A DNA stretch of 38,985 nucleotides, from positions 1-38,985 of the forward strand of contig JAAELC010000284.1 in assembly GCA_024227135.1 (NCBI GenBank), in the 5' to 3' direction. This document shows positions 14,429 to 23,504 of this stretch, piece after piece. The stretch comes from Gammaproteobacteria bacterium (lineage in GTDB: Bacteria > Pseudomonadota > Gammaproteobacteria > Chromatiales > Chromatiaceae). The notes beneath the pieces are model-generated. The model was given only the letters and a program-made list of their open reading frames with translations. It did not search any database and had not been told where the DNA came from. Each line of letters starts with the position of its first letter. The first letter of the stretch is position 1. The position numbers were made by a program, and so were the translations under genes.

Positions 14429-17224
14429 ATGTTTCACTTGTTGCCAAAACAGCCCAATAGCTGGATTCGAATAAAAACCGTTCTTCTGGCTGCTGTCATG
14501 ACTGCCGGGCTTTCGCTGGCGGGATGCCAGTCCAATGCCACGAAAGATTCAGTCGTCACCGGTGCAAATGCCGGTGATGGGGATGAGTTTCTGATCATTG
14601 ACTGCCTGCTCCCCGGGCAGGTTCGCAAACTGGGAAAGAACGCGACCTACGTTACGCCCAGACGACCCATAAAAACCACCGCATCCGAATGTGAGATCCG
14701 CGGGGGCGATTACGTATCTTACGATCGTGCGGATTTCCGAACCTCCCTGAACGTATGGTTACCGCTGGCGATGGAGGGCGATCCCCAGGCACAGAATTAC
14801 GTCGGTGAAATCTACGAAAAAGGTCTGGGTGTGCAGCCGGACTACGCCACCGCCATGGCATGGTATCGGAAAGCGGCAGATCAGGGTAATGCCCGGGCCA
14901 AACTCAGTATCGGTTTCCTCTACGAAAAAGGGCTGGGTGTCAAAAAAGACCTGGCACAGGCTTTGAACTGGTATCGCAGAGCCTCGGGTCTTGAAGAAGA
15001 GAATCTTCAATTCGCCTCTTCTGTGGAAGTTTCCCCCCAGTCAGATAAGGAAATGCGATTGTTACGGCAGCAGGCAGCTCGGGAGAAAAGCCGCTCCAAT
15101 CGTCTGCAGAGTCAGTTACAGAGTGCCCAGGGTAGTCTCAGGTCGCAACAGCGCAGCCTTGCCAGGGCGGAAAGCGAACTCGAGGTGCTGAAGGGTCAAT
15201 ATGAGGATCAGCGCCGCTCCAGTCCATCCACCGGTACGGCCGTGGATGACAAACAGATTGCCGAGATTCGGAGCCAGCTGAACAGCAAAGAACGGGAAGT
15301 TCGGCAGCAGCGTGAACAAATCTCGCGACTCGAGGGTAATCTTGCTGAACAGCAATCCCAGGCGGTTGATGAAAGAAAGGCATCTGGAGAGGCGAAGCGC
15401 CGCCTCGAATCTGATCTCCAGGCTCAGGTAGATGAAAATAGACAGTTGAGCCAGGATTTGAATCAGGCAAATGCCGGGTTGCAGCGGTCGAACCGGCAAC
15501 TGGAGGTGAGCAGGGGCCGACAGGAGGTGGATCAGCGTCAGCTTCAGGCGGCGCAGCGCTCACTGGAGGAAAACGGTCAAACCGTGTTAAACCGGGAACG
15601 GGAAGTGGCCGGATTACGCAGTGATCTCGAGAAAAAGGAGAGTCAGCTGGGTGTTCAGGGAGCGACAACTGCCAGGTTGCGGGAACAGGCCGACTCGTAT
15701 CGCCGGCAATTGGATGAGTTGCAGAAAGAGATCATCACGGAGCGTTCCTCCCTGAAGGCTGATGTGTCAGGGCGTGAGCGGAAGATCGGTGATCTCTCGG
15801 AGAAGCTGTCAGTGACCCAGCAGGATCTTGCAGAAAGCCAGGCCAGTCTGGCCAGGCTCAATCCGGCGCTTGCCAGAGAGCATACGTTGCTGGAACAGGC
15901 CCAGAAAGATCTGGAGCATGCCAGAAGTGATACCCGCCAGAAGGAAGCGGAAGTGGCTGATCTCAGAGCATCTCAACAAAAGAATCTGGCGGAAATCCAA
16001 CGCCAGAGGGAGCAGATTGCTCAATACGAGTCCGAAGCAAAAGGCTACAAAAGTGAGCTGTCTGAACTCAAATCCAATCAGAGCGCCATGGAGGCGAGCC
16101 TGGCTGCTGTGCAGTATCCCGGTCCGTCGATTGAAATCCTCGATCCGCCACTTGCCCTCACCCGGGGAATTCCGAGTGTGAGATTGCGATCCGCTGCGAA
16201 GCAGCGACTGATTACCGGTAAAGTGACTGCCCCGGCGGGTCTTCTCTCTTTTACCGTTAATGATACAGTGGCAGAAACCGACGAGTTTGGTACCTTCAAG
16301 ACAGCGATTGCCATCGATAAGGAACAGACATCGGTAAAAATGGTGGCGGTGGACAAAGCTGGTCAGCAGGCCACGGTTGAGTTTCTTCTCATACCCAAAC
16401 TTCGTCATATCAAAAGCAGTGAAGAATTCACTGCAGACAGGGGTGGATCGTCCCGTTCCGCCAGAAGTTTCGGCAGCATCGATTTTGGTAACTATCACGC
16501 CCTGGTAATCGGTAACAATCAGTACAAGCATTTCCCAAGCCTGCGAAGCGCCGTTCAGGATGCACGGCAGGCGGCTGATATCCTGAGCAATAAGTACGGA
16601 TTCCAGACGACGACGCTTATCGATGCCACACGCTATGATATGTTGTCGGCGTTGAATACCTTGCGGGAGCGGTTGACCAAAAAAGACAACCTGCTGATCT
16701 ACTATGCCGGACACGGAGAGCTCGATCGGGTAAACCTGCGGGGGCACTGGCTTCCCGTGGATGCGGAACCGAACAATACCGCAAACTGGATATCCAATAC
16801 GGCTGTAACGGATATATTGAATACCACTTCGGCGAAGCATGTGCTGGTGGTTGCCGATTCCTGTTACTCCGGGTCTCTTACGCGGTCCTCTCTAGCACGG
16901 CTGGATGCGGAAATGTCGGATGAGATAACGGCCAGGTGGTTGAAGGTCATGGCCAAGACACGTTCCCGGACCGTGTTGACGTCCGGCGGGTTGCAGCCGG
17001 TGCTCGACGAAGGCGACGGCAGACATTCAGTTTTTGCCAATGCTTTTCTCCGCGTGCTGGATCAGAATGATTCCATACTGGAGGCCTATAAACTGTATCG
17101 CGGTCTGGCCAAGGAAGTTCAGCAGTCCGCCGCTGAGTTTGGCGTCGATCAGATCCCTGAATACGCGCCTATCAGGCACGGAGGACATGAAGCCGGGGAG
17201 TTTTTCTTTATACCCCAGGGATAG
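14429..17224 (+). CDS. Lipoprotein with Sel1 repeats, long coiled coil and caspase (C14) domain
   Basis: Encodes 931 residues. A lipobox (LSLAGC, C33) ends the signal peptide. Two Sel1-like repeats occupy about 115-190 (GEIYEKGLGV…AMAWYRKAADQG; GFLYEKGLGV…ALNWYRRAS). Residues about 205-560 are a continuous Gln/Glu/Arg-rich coiled coil. A beta-rich Ig-like region (about 565-660) precedes a caspase-fold peptidase domain (about 685-925) with the dyad H762 (YYAGHGE) and C812 (VADSCYSGS). Family members cleave after basic residues (metacaspase/orthocaspase) or are inactive scaffolds; here the dyad is intact. It is predicted to be anchored in the envelope and act in the periplasm. A strong GGAAGGGAG precedes the ATG. 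It follows the Hanks kinase gene on the same strand, which suggests a functional link. Confidence 0.93.
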   Translation: MFHLLPKQPNSWIRIKTVLLAAVMTAGLSLAGCQSNATKDSVVTGANAGDGDEFLIIDCLLPGQVRKLGKNATYVTPRRPIKTTASECEIRGGDYVSYDRADFRTSLNVWLPLAMEGDPQAQNYVGEIYEKGLGVQPDYATAMAWYRKAADQGNARAKLSIGFLYEKGLGVKKDLAQALNWYRRASGLEEENLQFASSVEVSPQSDKEMRLLRQQAAREKSRSNRLQSQLQSAQGSLRSQQRSLARAESELEVLKGQYEDQRRSSPSTGTAVDDKQIAEIRSQLNSKEREVRQQREQISRLEGNLAEQQSQAVDERKASGEAKRRLESDLQAQVDENRQLSQDLNQANAGLQRSNRQLEVSRGRQEVDQRQLQAAQRSLEENGQTVLNREREVAGLRSDLEKKESQLGVQGATTARLREQADSYRRQLDELQKEIITERSSLKADVSGRERKIGDLSEKLSVTQQDLAESQASLARLNPALAREHTLLEQAQKDLEHARSDTRQKEAEVADLRASQQKNLAEIQRQREQIAQYESEAKGYKSELSELKSNQSAMEASLAAVQYPGPSIEILDPPLALTRGIPSVRLRSAAKQRLITGKVTAPAGLLSFTVNDTVAETDEFGTFKTAIAIDKEQTSVKMVAVDKAGQQATVEFLLIPKLRHIKSSEEFTADRGGSSRSARSFGSIDFGNYHALVIGNNQYKHFPSLRSAVQDARQAADILSNKYGFQTTTLIDATRYDMLSALNTLRERLTKKDNLLIYYAGHGELDRVNLRGHWLPVDAEPNNTANWISNTAVTDILNTTSAKHVLVVADSCYSGSLTRSSLARLDAEMSDEITARWLKVMAKTRSRTVLTSGGLQPVLDEGDGRHSVFANAFLRVLDQNDSILEAYKLYRGLAKEVQQSAAEFGVDQIPEYAPIRHGGHEAGEFFFIPQG

Positions 17225-17293
17225 CGCTCAATGGGTATCTCTCTGGTAAAAATGCTATTGACCTGGATTGCAGCTGCTGTTAAAACACATACC

Positions 17294-17330
17294 AGTGGTA
17301 CAAAGGATACATTAGTGGTATAAAGGATAC
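17294..17330. repeat. Two 17-base direct repeats on a 20-base period
   Basis: AGTGGTACAAAGGATAC and AGTGGTATAAAGGATAC differ at one base and start 20 bases apart. They lie between the caspase stop codon and its terminator. They may be a regulator site or a remnant of duplication. Confidence 0.6.
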
Positions 17331-17349
17331 GCGTTGGGAGATAGTCCTG

Positions 17350-17378
17350 ATCACCGGGCTTACCCCGGTGATTTTCTT
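17350..17378 (+). terminator. Rho-independent terminator of the caspase transcript
   Basis: ATCACCGGG and CCCGGTGAT form a perfect 9-base stem around a 5-base loop, followed by TTTCTT. It lies 126 bases past the caspase stop codon and separates that gene from the downstream autotransporter gene. Confidence 0.85.
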
Positions 17379-17512
17379 CACAAGCGGCAAAGGAACCAAT
17401 CCTTCGAGGTGCCGTTGTTCATTGCGTCGGGTCTTTAACGTTCAATCAAGAAAGGCCCGGACACAGGCTTTTCCGACAATACAGCGAGATAACAGCTAGG
17501 GGGATTCTGGGG

Positions 17513-19345
17513 ATGCAATACCGCCAAGTGCCTGCTGCCTTCGGTTTCAAGACCAGGGCACTCATTTATACCAGTTTATTTGTTCCTTTCCTGATGTTGG
17601 CGGCCGGGTCGGGTCTGGCGGAAAGTCAAGTCAATGGTGCATTGCTGGTCAGTCCTGGATCACTTAGTTTTAATGAGGTTAGGGTGGGGGATACCAGCTC
17701 GACGCAGATGGTGACCTTGACAGCCCAGGGCTATGATTACGGCTATGACAGTGAGAGTTATGCCAGTGACGGTCTGGTCAGCACCAACAGTGAATCACGA
17801 TTCGGCTATGTAACGCTGGGCGCATTTTCTGTTTCCGGTTCTGCTGATTTCAGCACGACAGACAACTGTGACAACACATTGGAGTACGGTGACAGTTGTC
17901 AAATCTATGTGGTCTTCAAGCCACGCACGGCGGGAAGTCAGGAAGCCCAGCTGATCATCCCCTACGAGGACTATGAGTACGGTTCTGGGATCCGGCAGGT
18001 TCACTTGCACGGCGTGGGCGTAGCAGCAACAGAACCCCCCATGGAGCCGCCTACTGAAGAGGAGGTAAATGAAGTCTTGGAGCCTTTTGCCATGGGCCAA
18101 CCCAGTGCGGAATCCACCGTCAAAGTGATTTCAGATGCCTGTGTCAGTGGTCGCATAACCGAACGTATGCAGAAAGACTGTAACGAGCTGGTGGTGTCTG
18201 GTGCCCAGGGAGACCCATCCGTGACCGCTGCATTGGAGGAGATTACTCCCGACCGGGCCACCAAATCCAATCAGACTTCCAGGCAGGGGGGTAACACCCA
18301 GTCGGGTAATATCACGAACCGCCTGCTTGGCTTACGGGGAGGTATCACGGGGATTTCCCTTCAAGGGTTGACCCTGCATGCCCAGGATCAGACAGTACCT
18401 ATCGGGCAGATGTTCGGTTCTCTGCTGAGCGGTAACAAGGGTAGTGGCGCCAGTGCCGACGACCCCCTTGCCGGATCGCGATGGGGGGCATTTGTCACCG
18501 GAGACTATAACTGGGGTGATAAGGAGAGATCCTTTCTGGAGTCCGGGTTCGATTTCGATACCTGGGGCATTACCGCCGGTGTGGACTACCGTTTTACCGA
18601 TCAATTTGTACTGGGTGGTGCCGTGGGTTACATGGATACCCGGGCCGATATGAACAATAATGGTGGCAGGCTCGACAGCACGGGATACAGCTTGAGCCTC
18701 TACGGCACTTACTACAGCGAGAAAGACTTCTTCGTGGATTTCTCCGCCACCTACGGCGACAACGATTTTGATCAGAATCGCCGCATCAGTTACCAGCTCA
18801 ACAATACAGTGACCCAGGAAGCCAGTGCCAGTTACGATGGCCATATGTACGGTTTTTCCGTTGGTACCGGATACGATTTTTTCCGAAAAGGATGGACCTT
18901 CGGCCCCCGCTTGGATCTGGACTACCTTAAATCGAAATCCAACGGCTTCACCGAGCGTATGTCCAACCCGACCGCAGCGGGAGGGGGCTGGGCAACCCAG
19001 ATCGACGGCAGCGAACAGGAGTGGTTAACGATGCAACTGGGCGGAAGGGCCTCCTATGCCCATAGCACGGAGTGGGGGGTAGTGATTCCCTACGGCCGTC
19101 TGGACTGGCTCCATGAGTTCAAGGATGATGCCCAGGTCATTACCGGTCGATTCACCAATGATCCGGGCGGAAGCAATCTGCAGATTTTTACCGAGGATCC
19201 GGACAGGGATTATATGGGGTTGAGACTGGGTGTTTCCGGGCATTGGAAGAACGGTATCGTGGGCTTCGTCGACTACGGCACGATACTGGCCAACAGTCGG
19301 TGGACGAGCCATACGATCAGTGCCGGTCTCCGCATGGAGTTCTAA
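17513..19345 (+). CDS. Autotransporter-like outer membrane protein with ASH-type domain
   Basis: Encodes 610 residues. A long signal peptide (cleavage near 36, SGLAES) is followed by an Ig-like ASH/choice-of-anchor type domain (about 43-170; LLVSPGSLSFNEVRVGDTSS, CQIYVVFKPRTAG), a Pro/Glu linker, a helical linker (about 185-275) and a C-terminal autotransporter beta-barrel (about 325-610) rich in alternating aromatic strands (WGAFVTGDYNWGD, FDTWGITAGVDYRF) and ending in a phenylalanine (LRMEF), the outer-membrane insertion signal. The passenger is short and carries no protease motif, so a structural or adhesive role is more likely. AGGGGGA lies 9 bases before the ATG. A terminator upstream makes it a separate transcript from the caspase gene. 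Confidence 0.88.
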   Translation: MQYRQVPAAFGFKTRALIYTSLFVPFLMLAAGSGLAESQVNGALLVSPGSLSFNEVRVGDTSSTQMVTLTAQGYDYGYDSESYASDGLVSTNSESRFGYVTLGAFSVSGSADFSTTDNCDNTLEYGDSCQIYVVFKPRTAGSQEAQLIIPYEDYEYGSGIRQVHLHGVGVAATEPPMEPPTEEEVNEVLEPFAMGQPSAESTVKVISDACVSGRITERMQKDCNELVVSGAQGDPSVTAALEEITPDRATKSNQTSRQGGNTQSGNITNRLLGLRGGITGISLQGLTLHAQDQTVPIGQMFGSLLSGNKGSGASADDPLAGSRWGAFVTGDYNWGDKERSFLESGFDFDTWGITAGVDYRFTDQFVLGGAVGYMDTRADMNNNGGRLDSTGYSLSLYGTYYSEKDFFVDFSATYGDNDFDQNRRISYQLNNTVTQEASASYDGHMYGFSVGTGYDFFRKGWTFGPRLDLDYLKSKSNGFTERMSNPTAAGGGWATQIDGSEQEWLTMQLGGRASYAHSTEWGVVIPYGRLDWLHEFKDDAQVITGRFTNDPGGSNLQIFTEDPDRDYMGLRLGVSGHWKNGIVGFVDYGTILANSRWTSHTISAGLRMEF

Positions 19346-19721
19346 AGCCGTTTTTCTTGATTCGGTGGGATTATCCAGTATCACTTTCAGTGGACTGGAA
19401 TCCCTGTTGGTCCGGAAGTAAGTGATCTGTTTCCCTCGTTGTTCTGCGGGGAGACAAGTCACTTCTGACTTTGAAACGCCTCTGATTCCCGGGATAGCGG
19501 ACCTGGAGAGAGGTTGCGCTGCAGAAGCAGGGGGCAGTTAATTGTTCCCCGGTTTTGGAAACGACCCGCTGATATCCCGTTTTATACCTGACTCTCTGGC
19601 GGTACTGGACAGTCCCAGAACCCACCAGAGCAGCCAAAACCCAGCAGGTAAGGATAAAACTTCGTCCGTTTCCGTACCTGGTGCTGACTTTTCGGAAAGC
19701 GTTGAGTCAGTCGACCCTTGA
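19346..19721. other. 376-base intergenic region, no gene seen
   Basis: It separates two convergent genes. Short open frames exist on the minus strand, but they have no recognisable sequence and overlap the peroxidase gene in another frame. No clear terminator hairpin with a T-tract was found. Confidence 0.4.
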
Positions 19722-20609
19722 CTAACCGCCTGTTTCCAAAGCGGAAAGATCCAGTCCGCCGTCTTTGGTGGGTGGGCACCAGAAATAACTGCCACTGATT
19801 GGATGGGTAAATTTAAACAGAGCATCCACGATACCGTCGGTCTCACCAACCATATTCCTGAGCTGTGCCTCAAACGCATCGAAAGTGTGTCCGAAAGCCA
19901 CGAATACCAACCCTGCTCTGGTCTCGTCTGCCCATGGCATTGAGCGTCTGACCAGGAAAGCTTCGGGATCGAAGGACTCCTGTGCGGTACGTTTGACATG
20001 TGCTGAGTCCGGAGCAGTATCTATTTCCTCGTTGTCTGCGATGCGTCGACCGATGGTGTTGTCCTGTTCCGTCCGGGGCATGGCTTGAAAATGATCGAGA
20101 TCGTGAACCCACTGCTGGACCGCCACGAAACTGGATCCATCGACACCATTTCCTTTTCCCTGCACGATAGCGGCCTCGACCGCATCCTCGTCTTTCGGGT
20201 TCTCGGTACCGTCTTCGTAGCCGGTCAGGTCGCGACTGTCTTTGTATCTGAAGGCGTCGATTGCCCGGTCAAGGTGGAATGCTTCGGATAACGATTTCTC
20301 GATGGCTCGGGACAGGTGCAGTAATTCTCCCCGATCCTCTCCGCGCAGCCAGACCCAGAGTGCGCTGGGGGTACCAGGCACCTCCAGACCGGGGCCGGCC
20401 AGGGTGGGGAAGGTTCTAAGGCCATCCACCTTTTTATCCAGTGACTTGATCAGCGACAGTCCCAGTCCTATCACAACCTTATCGTTCCACGGGGTTTCGC
20501 CCAGTGTGCGGAGTACTCCAGCGGGTTGTGCCCCGGTTTTGAGGGAAAAAAACAGATAGCGGGCGAGGGGTGGGACGTCGGCCAGGATTCCGGATTGTGA
20601 GTTGCCCAT
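19722..20609 (-). CDS. DyP-type heme peroxidase, YfeX-like
   Basis: Encodes a 295-residue dye-decolorising peroxidase. The distal GxxDG motif is GYEDGTENP (residues 130-138, D133), the proximal heme ligand is H204 in SAHVKRTAQ and the distal arginine is R221/R222 in FLVRRSMPW. There is no Tat or Sec signal, so it is cytoplasmic like E. coli YfeX. It uses hydrogen peroxide to oxidise dyes or porphyrins; the physiological substrate is uncertain. AGGGAA lies 8 bases before the ATG. It is a single gene, with no encapsulin gene or targeting tail visible. Confidence 0.95.
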   Translation of the reverse strand: MGNSQSGILADVPPLARYLFFSLKTGAQPAGVLRTLGETPWNDKVVIGLGLSLIKSLDKKVDGLRTFPTLAGPGLEVPGTPSALWVWLRGEDRGELLHLSRAIEKSLSEAFHLDRAIDAFRYKDSRDLTGYEDGTENPKDEDAVEAAIVQGKGNGVDGSSFVAVQQWVHDLDHFQAMPRTEQDNTIGRRIADNEEIDTAPDSAHVKRTAQESFDPEAFLVRRSMPWADETRAGLVFVAFGHTFDAFEAQLRNMVGETDGIVDALFKFTHPISGSYFWCPPTKDGGLDLSALETGG

Positions 20610-20827
20610 GTTTATATTCCCTGTAGATTTCGACCTGATTTAGATCCGGATCCCGATTTTACCGGCTTGCAGGACGCTTTTCTATCCTGAATATGGGGTG
20701 GTAGTACAGGTAGTACGAAAGGGTGGGAGCCTGGACCACGAATGCCGATAATGTTACGAAACCGGTCACAGGCGTGTTGAACGAGTACGGATTCTCCTTC
20801 AATATCACGATGAAGGAGCATTGGAAG

Positions 20828-21100
20828 ATGAAGACTGTTTTACCCCCCCGACAACGATCCGTATTCAGAAATGTTCTGCTGTGGTTGATCCGTGGTTACA
20901 GCTATCTCATCAGTCCTTTGCTGGGAAACAATTGCCGTTACTATCCCACCTGCTCCGCTTATACCAGGGAGGCTATCGAGCTGCATGGTTCCCTGAAAGG
21001 ATTGTGGCTGGGGCTGAAGCGGATTTCTCGATGCCATCCATTTCATGAGGGGGGATTCGATCCGGTACCTGGCATTGAGGATGATGGGAAAGGCTCCTAA
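20828..21100 (+). CDS. yidD: Membrane protein insertion efficiency factor YidD
   Basis: Encodes 90 residues from ATG 20828, chosen because AAGGAG lies 9 bases upstream; in-frame ATGs at 20723 and 20810 are less well placed. The family signature is clear: [26 protein letters not shown] with two cysteines, and [14 protein letters not shown]. YidD is a small amphipathic inner-membrane-associated protein that aids YidC-dependent insertion. It normally sits between rnpA and yidC; here it stands alone, so it is a displaced or second copy. Confidence 0.95.
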   Translation: MKTVLPPRQRSVFRNVLLWLIRGYSYLISPLLGNNCRYYPTCSAYTREAIELHGSLKGLWLGLKRISRCHPFHEGGFDPVPGIEDDGKGS

Positions 21101-21283
21101 GGACTGTCCGAGAATAGTGAGCCTACTGCGGAGAGGCTGGATTTGGCCAGATTCTCCGATCATTTTGATGTGGCACACCCCTACGCCGTGAAACCCTTGA
21201 TATTGTTCAGCGGCTCCCTGGAATCAATTCCAGTATGCAGCCGATGTGAAATTGATGGGGAACCAGTGATAGACTCATAACCT

Positions 21284-22393
21284 ATGGCGTTTTTCCTTGA
21301 AAATACGTTACAGCTGGCACTGGAATCGGCACCCTGGCTGTTGCTTGGCTTGATAGCGGCGGGTCTCATTCGTGCGTGGGTGCCACTGGATTTGGTGGGT
21401 AGGTCTCTGGGTGGCAGCGGATGGAGTCCGGTGACCAGGGCTGCGTTGATTGGTGCTCCTCTACCCCTTTGTTCCTGTGGCGTGCTGCCAGCAGCCATGG
21501 CGCTGCGTCGGTCGGGGGCATCCCGGGCTTCCACTACCGCTTTTCTAATCTCAACCCCGGAAACGGGGGTGGATTCAGTGGCCTTGTCCTGGGTTTTGCT
21601 GGGACCTTTCATGGCCATCCTGAGGCCTGTCTCGGCCATCGTTTCGGCTGTTGCCGCTGGCATGCTGGTAGGTTGGACCCAAGTGCGCGAGTTATCCAAA
21701 TCCCTCTCCGTTCCGGTAGCGATCGGAGTGGCGGGTGGGGAATGTGCTGCGGGTTCTGCGTGCTGTTCAGAAGCCACGCCTGGCAATGAAGGGGACCGCC
21801 AGGCCGGGCTTTGGGTACGTACCTGGGATGGTTTGAAATACGCTTTCTCAGATCTGATCGATGATCTGGCCATCTGGCTGGCCGTTGGCATTCTGGCCGC
21901 CGGAGCAGTGATTACTCTGGTGCCTCCCGGTATGCTCTCCAGTTGGGGCAGCGGGCTTGGTGCCATGCTTCTGGTGATGCTTTTTTCAATTCCGATGTAT
22001 GTTTGTGCGACCGCCAGTACCCCGTTGGCCCATGCGATGTTGTTTGCCGGTGTGTCCCCTGGAACCGTTCTGGTCTTTTTACTGGCAGGCCCGGCCAGTA
22101 ATATCGCAAGTCTTGCACTGGTTCGCCGGGAGTTGGGAAACAGGGCGCTGGTGGCCTATCTTGGTGGAGTCGGGGGTATGAGTATTCTATTGGGGCTGGG
22201 GCTGGACGCTCTGATCGACAGCGCCAGCCTGGACCTGATTTCCCAGATGAATTCAGGAGGTGGCGGTGAGCACGAGTCGCCGGTAGTCATTGGGGTGCTG
22301 AGCCTGTTGGTTATTCTGGTAGTGGCGATCAGGCCGTTTCGACGCTACCTGGTGAAGGGTAAAGTGGACGAAGAGGGGAGTTGTTGTGGTTGA
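21284..22393 (+). CDS. Permease of the SO_0444 (Cu/Zn efflux)/ArsP family
   Basis: Encodes a 369-residue inner-membrane permease with eight to nine hydrophobic helices in two bundles. The first bundle has the family hallmark PLPLCSCGVLPAA and STPETGVDS; the second has the mirrored SIPMYVCATASTPLAHAM. A central cytoplasmic loop contains GGECAAGSACCSE and the C-terminus ends EEGSCCG, both likely metal-binding cysteine clusters. Members export copper/zinc or organoarsenicals; the cysteine-rich loop favours the SO_0444 metal type. No metal-responsive regulator gene adjoins it. The Shine-Dalgarno is poor, so the exact start is uncertain. Confidence 0.9.
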   Translation: MAFFLENTLQLALESAPWLLLGLIAAGLIRAWVPLDLVGRSLGGSGWSPVTRAALIGAPLPLCSCGVLPAAMALRRSGASRASTTAFLISTPETGVDSVALSWVLLGPFMAILRPVSAIVSAVAAGMLVGWTQVRELSKSLSVPVAIGVAGGECAAGSACCSEATPGNEGDRQAGLWVRTWDGLKYAFSDLIDDLAIWLAVGILAAGAVITLVPPGMLSSWGSGLGAMLLVMLFSIPMYVCATASTPLAHAMLFAGVSPGTVLVFLLAGPASNIASLALVRRELGNRALVAYLGGVGGMSILLGLGLDALIDSASLDLISQMNSGGGGEHESPVVIGVLSLLVILVVAIRPFRRYLVKGKVDEEGSCCG

Positions 22394-22453
22394 ACGAGCT
22401 GCCGTACCAACAGTTATTTTGTTTTAAAGGGTAACCGGTTCTTCCGATTCTTC

Positions 22454-23494
22454 ATGACTCCCCTGCCTTTTTCTTCACCTGCTGCGTTGCGGCGCTCATT
22501 CGAAGCCGGCCTGTCCCGGCTTCTCACCGACTACGATGAGCTTGGCACTTATATCCTGGTGCTTGCCAATGCCGCTTATGATAAACAGCTCTGGGCAGCG
22601 TTGGGTGAGTCCCTGGGGTACAGGTTTGAACAATTCGCCAGCAACATGTCCGGGCATTCTACCTCCGGCCTGGTACTGGATGACGCCATGGCTGACCTGC
22701 ATGTATTCCGGCAGTTGTTGAAGGTGGGGTTCGATCGGTTATCCACTACCGAATTCCGTCAGGTGGGCCCCTGGGAACTACAGTACAACCAGTTACGCTC
22801 TTTTCGGCCGCCCCGCCTGAATGGCAAACAAGTCAGCGGAATTACGATTCCTTTCGATCACGCCGGATTTCATTTCAATAAACTGTTTCTTCGTAAGGAA
22901 ATACTCTGGCAGGGGTATTTGCAGGGACGGCGTGCGGCGCTTTTTTACAATAAGTATCCCTTTGTGGAACTGCATGGCTTGTTAGTGCCCGAACCGCGCC
23001 GCGAGCTTCCCCAGTTGCTGACAGAGGAAGACAATGACTATCTCTGGCGGTTGACGACCGGTTTTTCCATGGATCTACCGGGTGTCGGATTCGGCTACAA
23101 TAGCTATGGAGCCTGCGCTTCAGTCAATCAGCTGCATTTTCAGATGTACCATCGTGACTCTCCGTTGCCTGTGAGCAACTGCTGTTGGCGGCATAACGGT
23201 GGTACTCTGGAATTCCCGGTACCCTGTCACAGGTTTGATTGCCGTGGAGACACCTGGCGTTTTATCGACAGGCTCCACAAAAGACAGATCAGCTATAACA
23301 TGCTGTATCTGCCGGGGCATGCCTATTGTCTGCCGAGGCGAAAACAGGGCAGCTACGCGTCGGCACCCTGGATCAAGGGCCTGGCCTGGTATGAACTGGC
23401 TGGCGGTTTCACGTTGTTTGATAAAGCTGTTTTCAAACGTCTGGAGCGGATAGAGCTGGAATCAGAACTTGCCCGCTTGTCTCTGGAGAATTAG
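22454..23494 (+). CDS. HIT-superfamily nucleotidyltransferase/phosphorylase, VTC2-like
   Basis: Encodes 346 residues, cytoplasmic. The core motif NQLHFQMYHR (H228) resembles the HxHxQ active site of the GalT/Ap4A-phosphorylase/GDP-hexose phosphorylase branch of the HIT superfamily, with the first His replaced by Gln (Q226) but the nucleophilic second His kept. FPVHE-like (FPVPCHRF) and FNKLFLRKE segments fit the same fold. The substrate is unknown; a nucleoside diphosphate sugar is a reasonable guess. Its stop lies 10 bases before the start of an LplT-like transporter gene, so the two form an operon. Confidence 0.7.
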   Translation: MTPLPFSSPAALRRSFEAGLSRLLTDYDELGTYILVLANAAYDKQLWAALGESLGYRFEQFASNMSGHSTSGLVLDDAMADLHVFRQLLKVGFDRLSTTEFRQVGPWELQYNQLRSFRPPRLNGKQVSGITIPFDHAGFHFNKLFLRKEILWQGYLQGRRAALFYNKYPFVELHGLLVPEPRRELPQLLTEEDNDYLWRLTTGFSMDLPGVGFGYNSYGACASVNQLHFQMYHRDSPLPVSNCCWRHNGGTLEFPVPCHRFDCRGDTWRFIDRLHKRQISYNMLYLPGHAYCLPRRKQGSYASAPWIKGLAWYELAGGFTLFDKAVFKRLERIELESELARLSLEN

Positions 23495-23504
23495 GAATCC
23501 AGCC

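Larger units (their letters stand above)
17225..17512. other. Intergenic region between caspase and autotransporter genes
   Basis: This 288-base gap holds a 17-base direct repeat pair and a strong terminator, both listed separately. Beyond the terminator it must carry the promoter of the autotransporter gene, but I see no clear sigma-70 boxes. Confidence 0.5.

Noticed and set aside
19538-19999. Minus-strand frame of 153 codons at the end of the peroxidase gene
   Set aside because: It is an out-of-frame shadow of the DyP gene with no recognisable protein.
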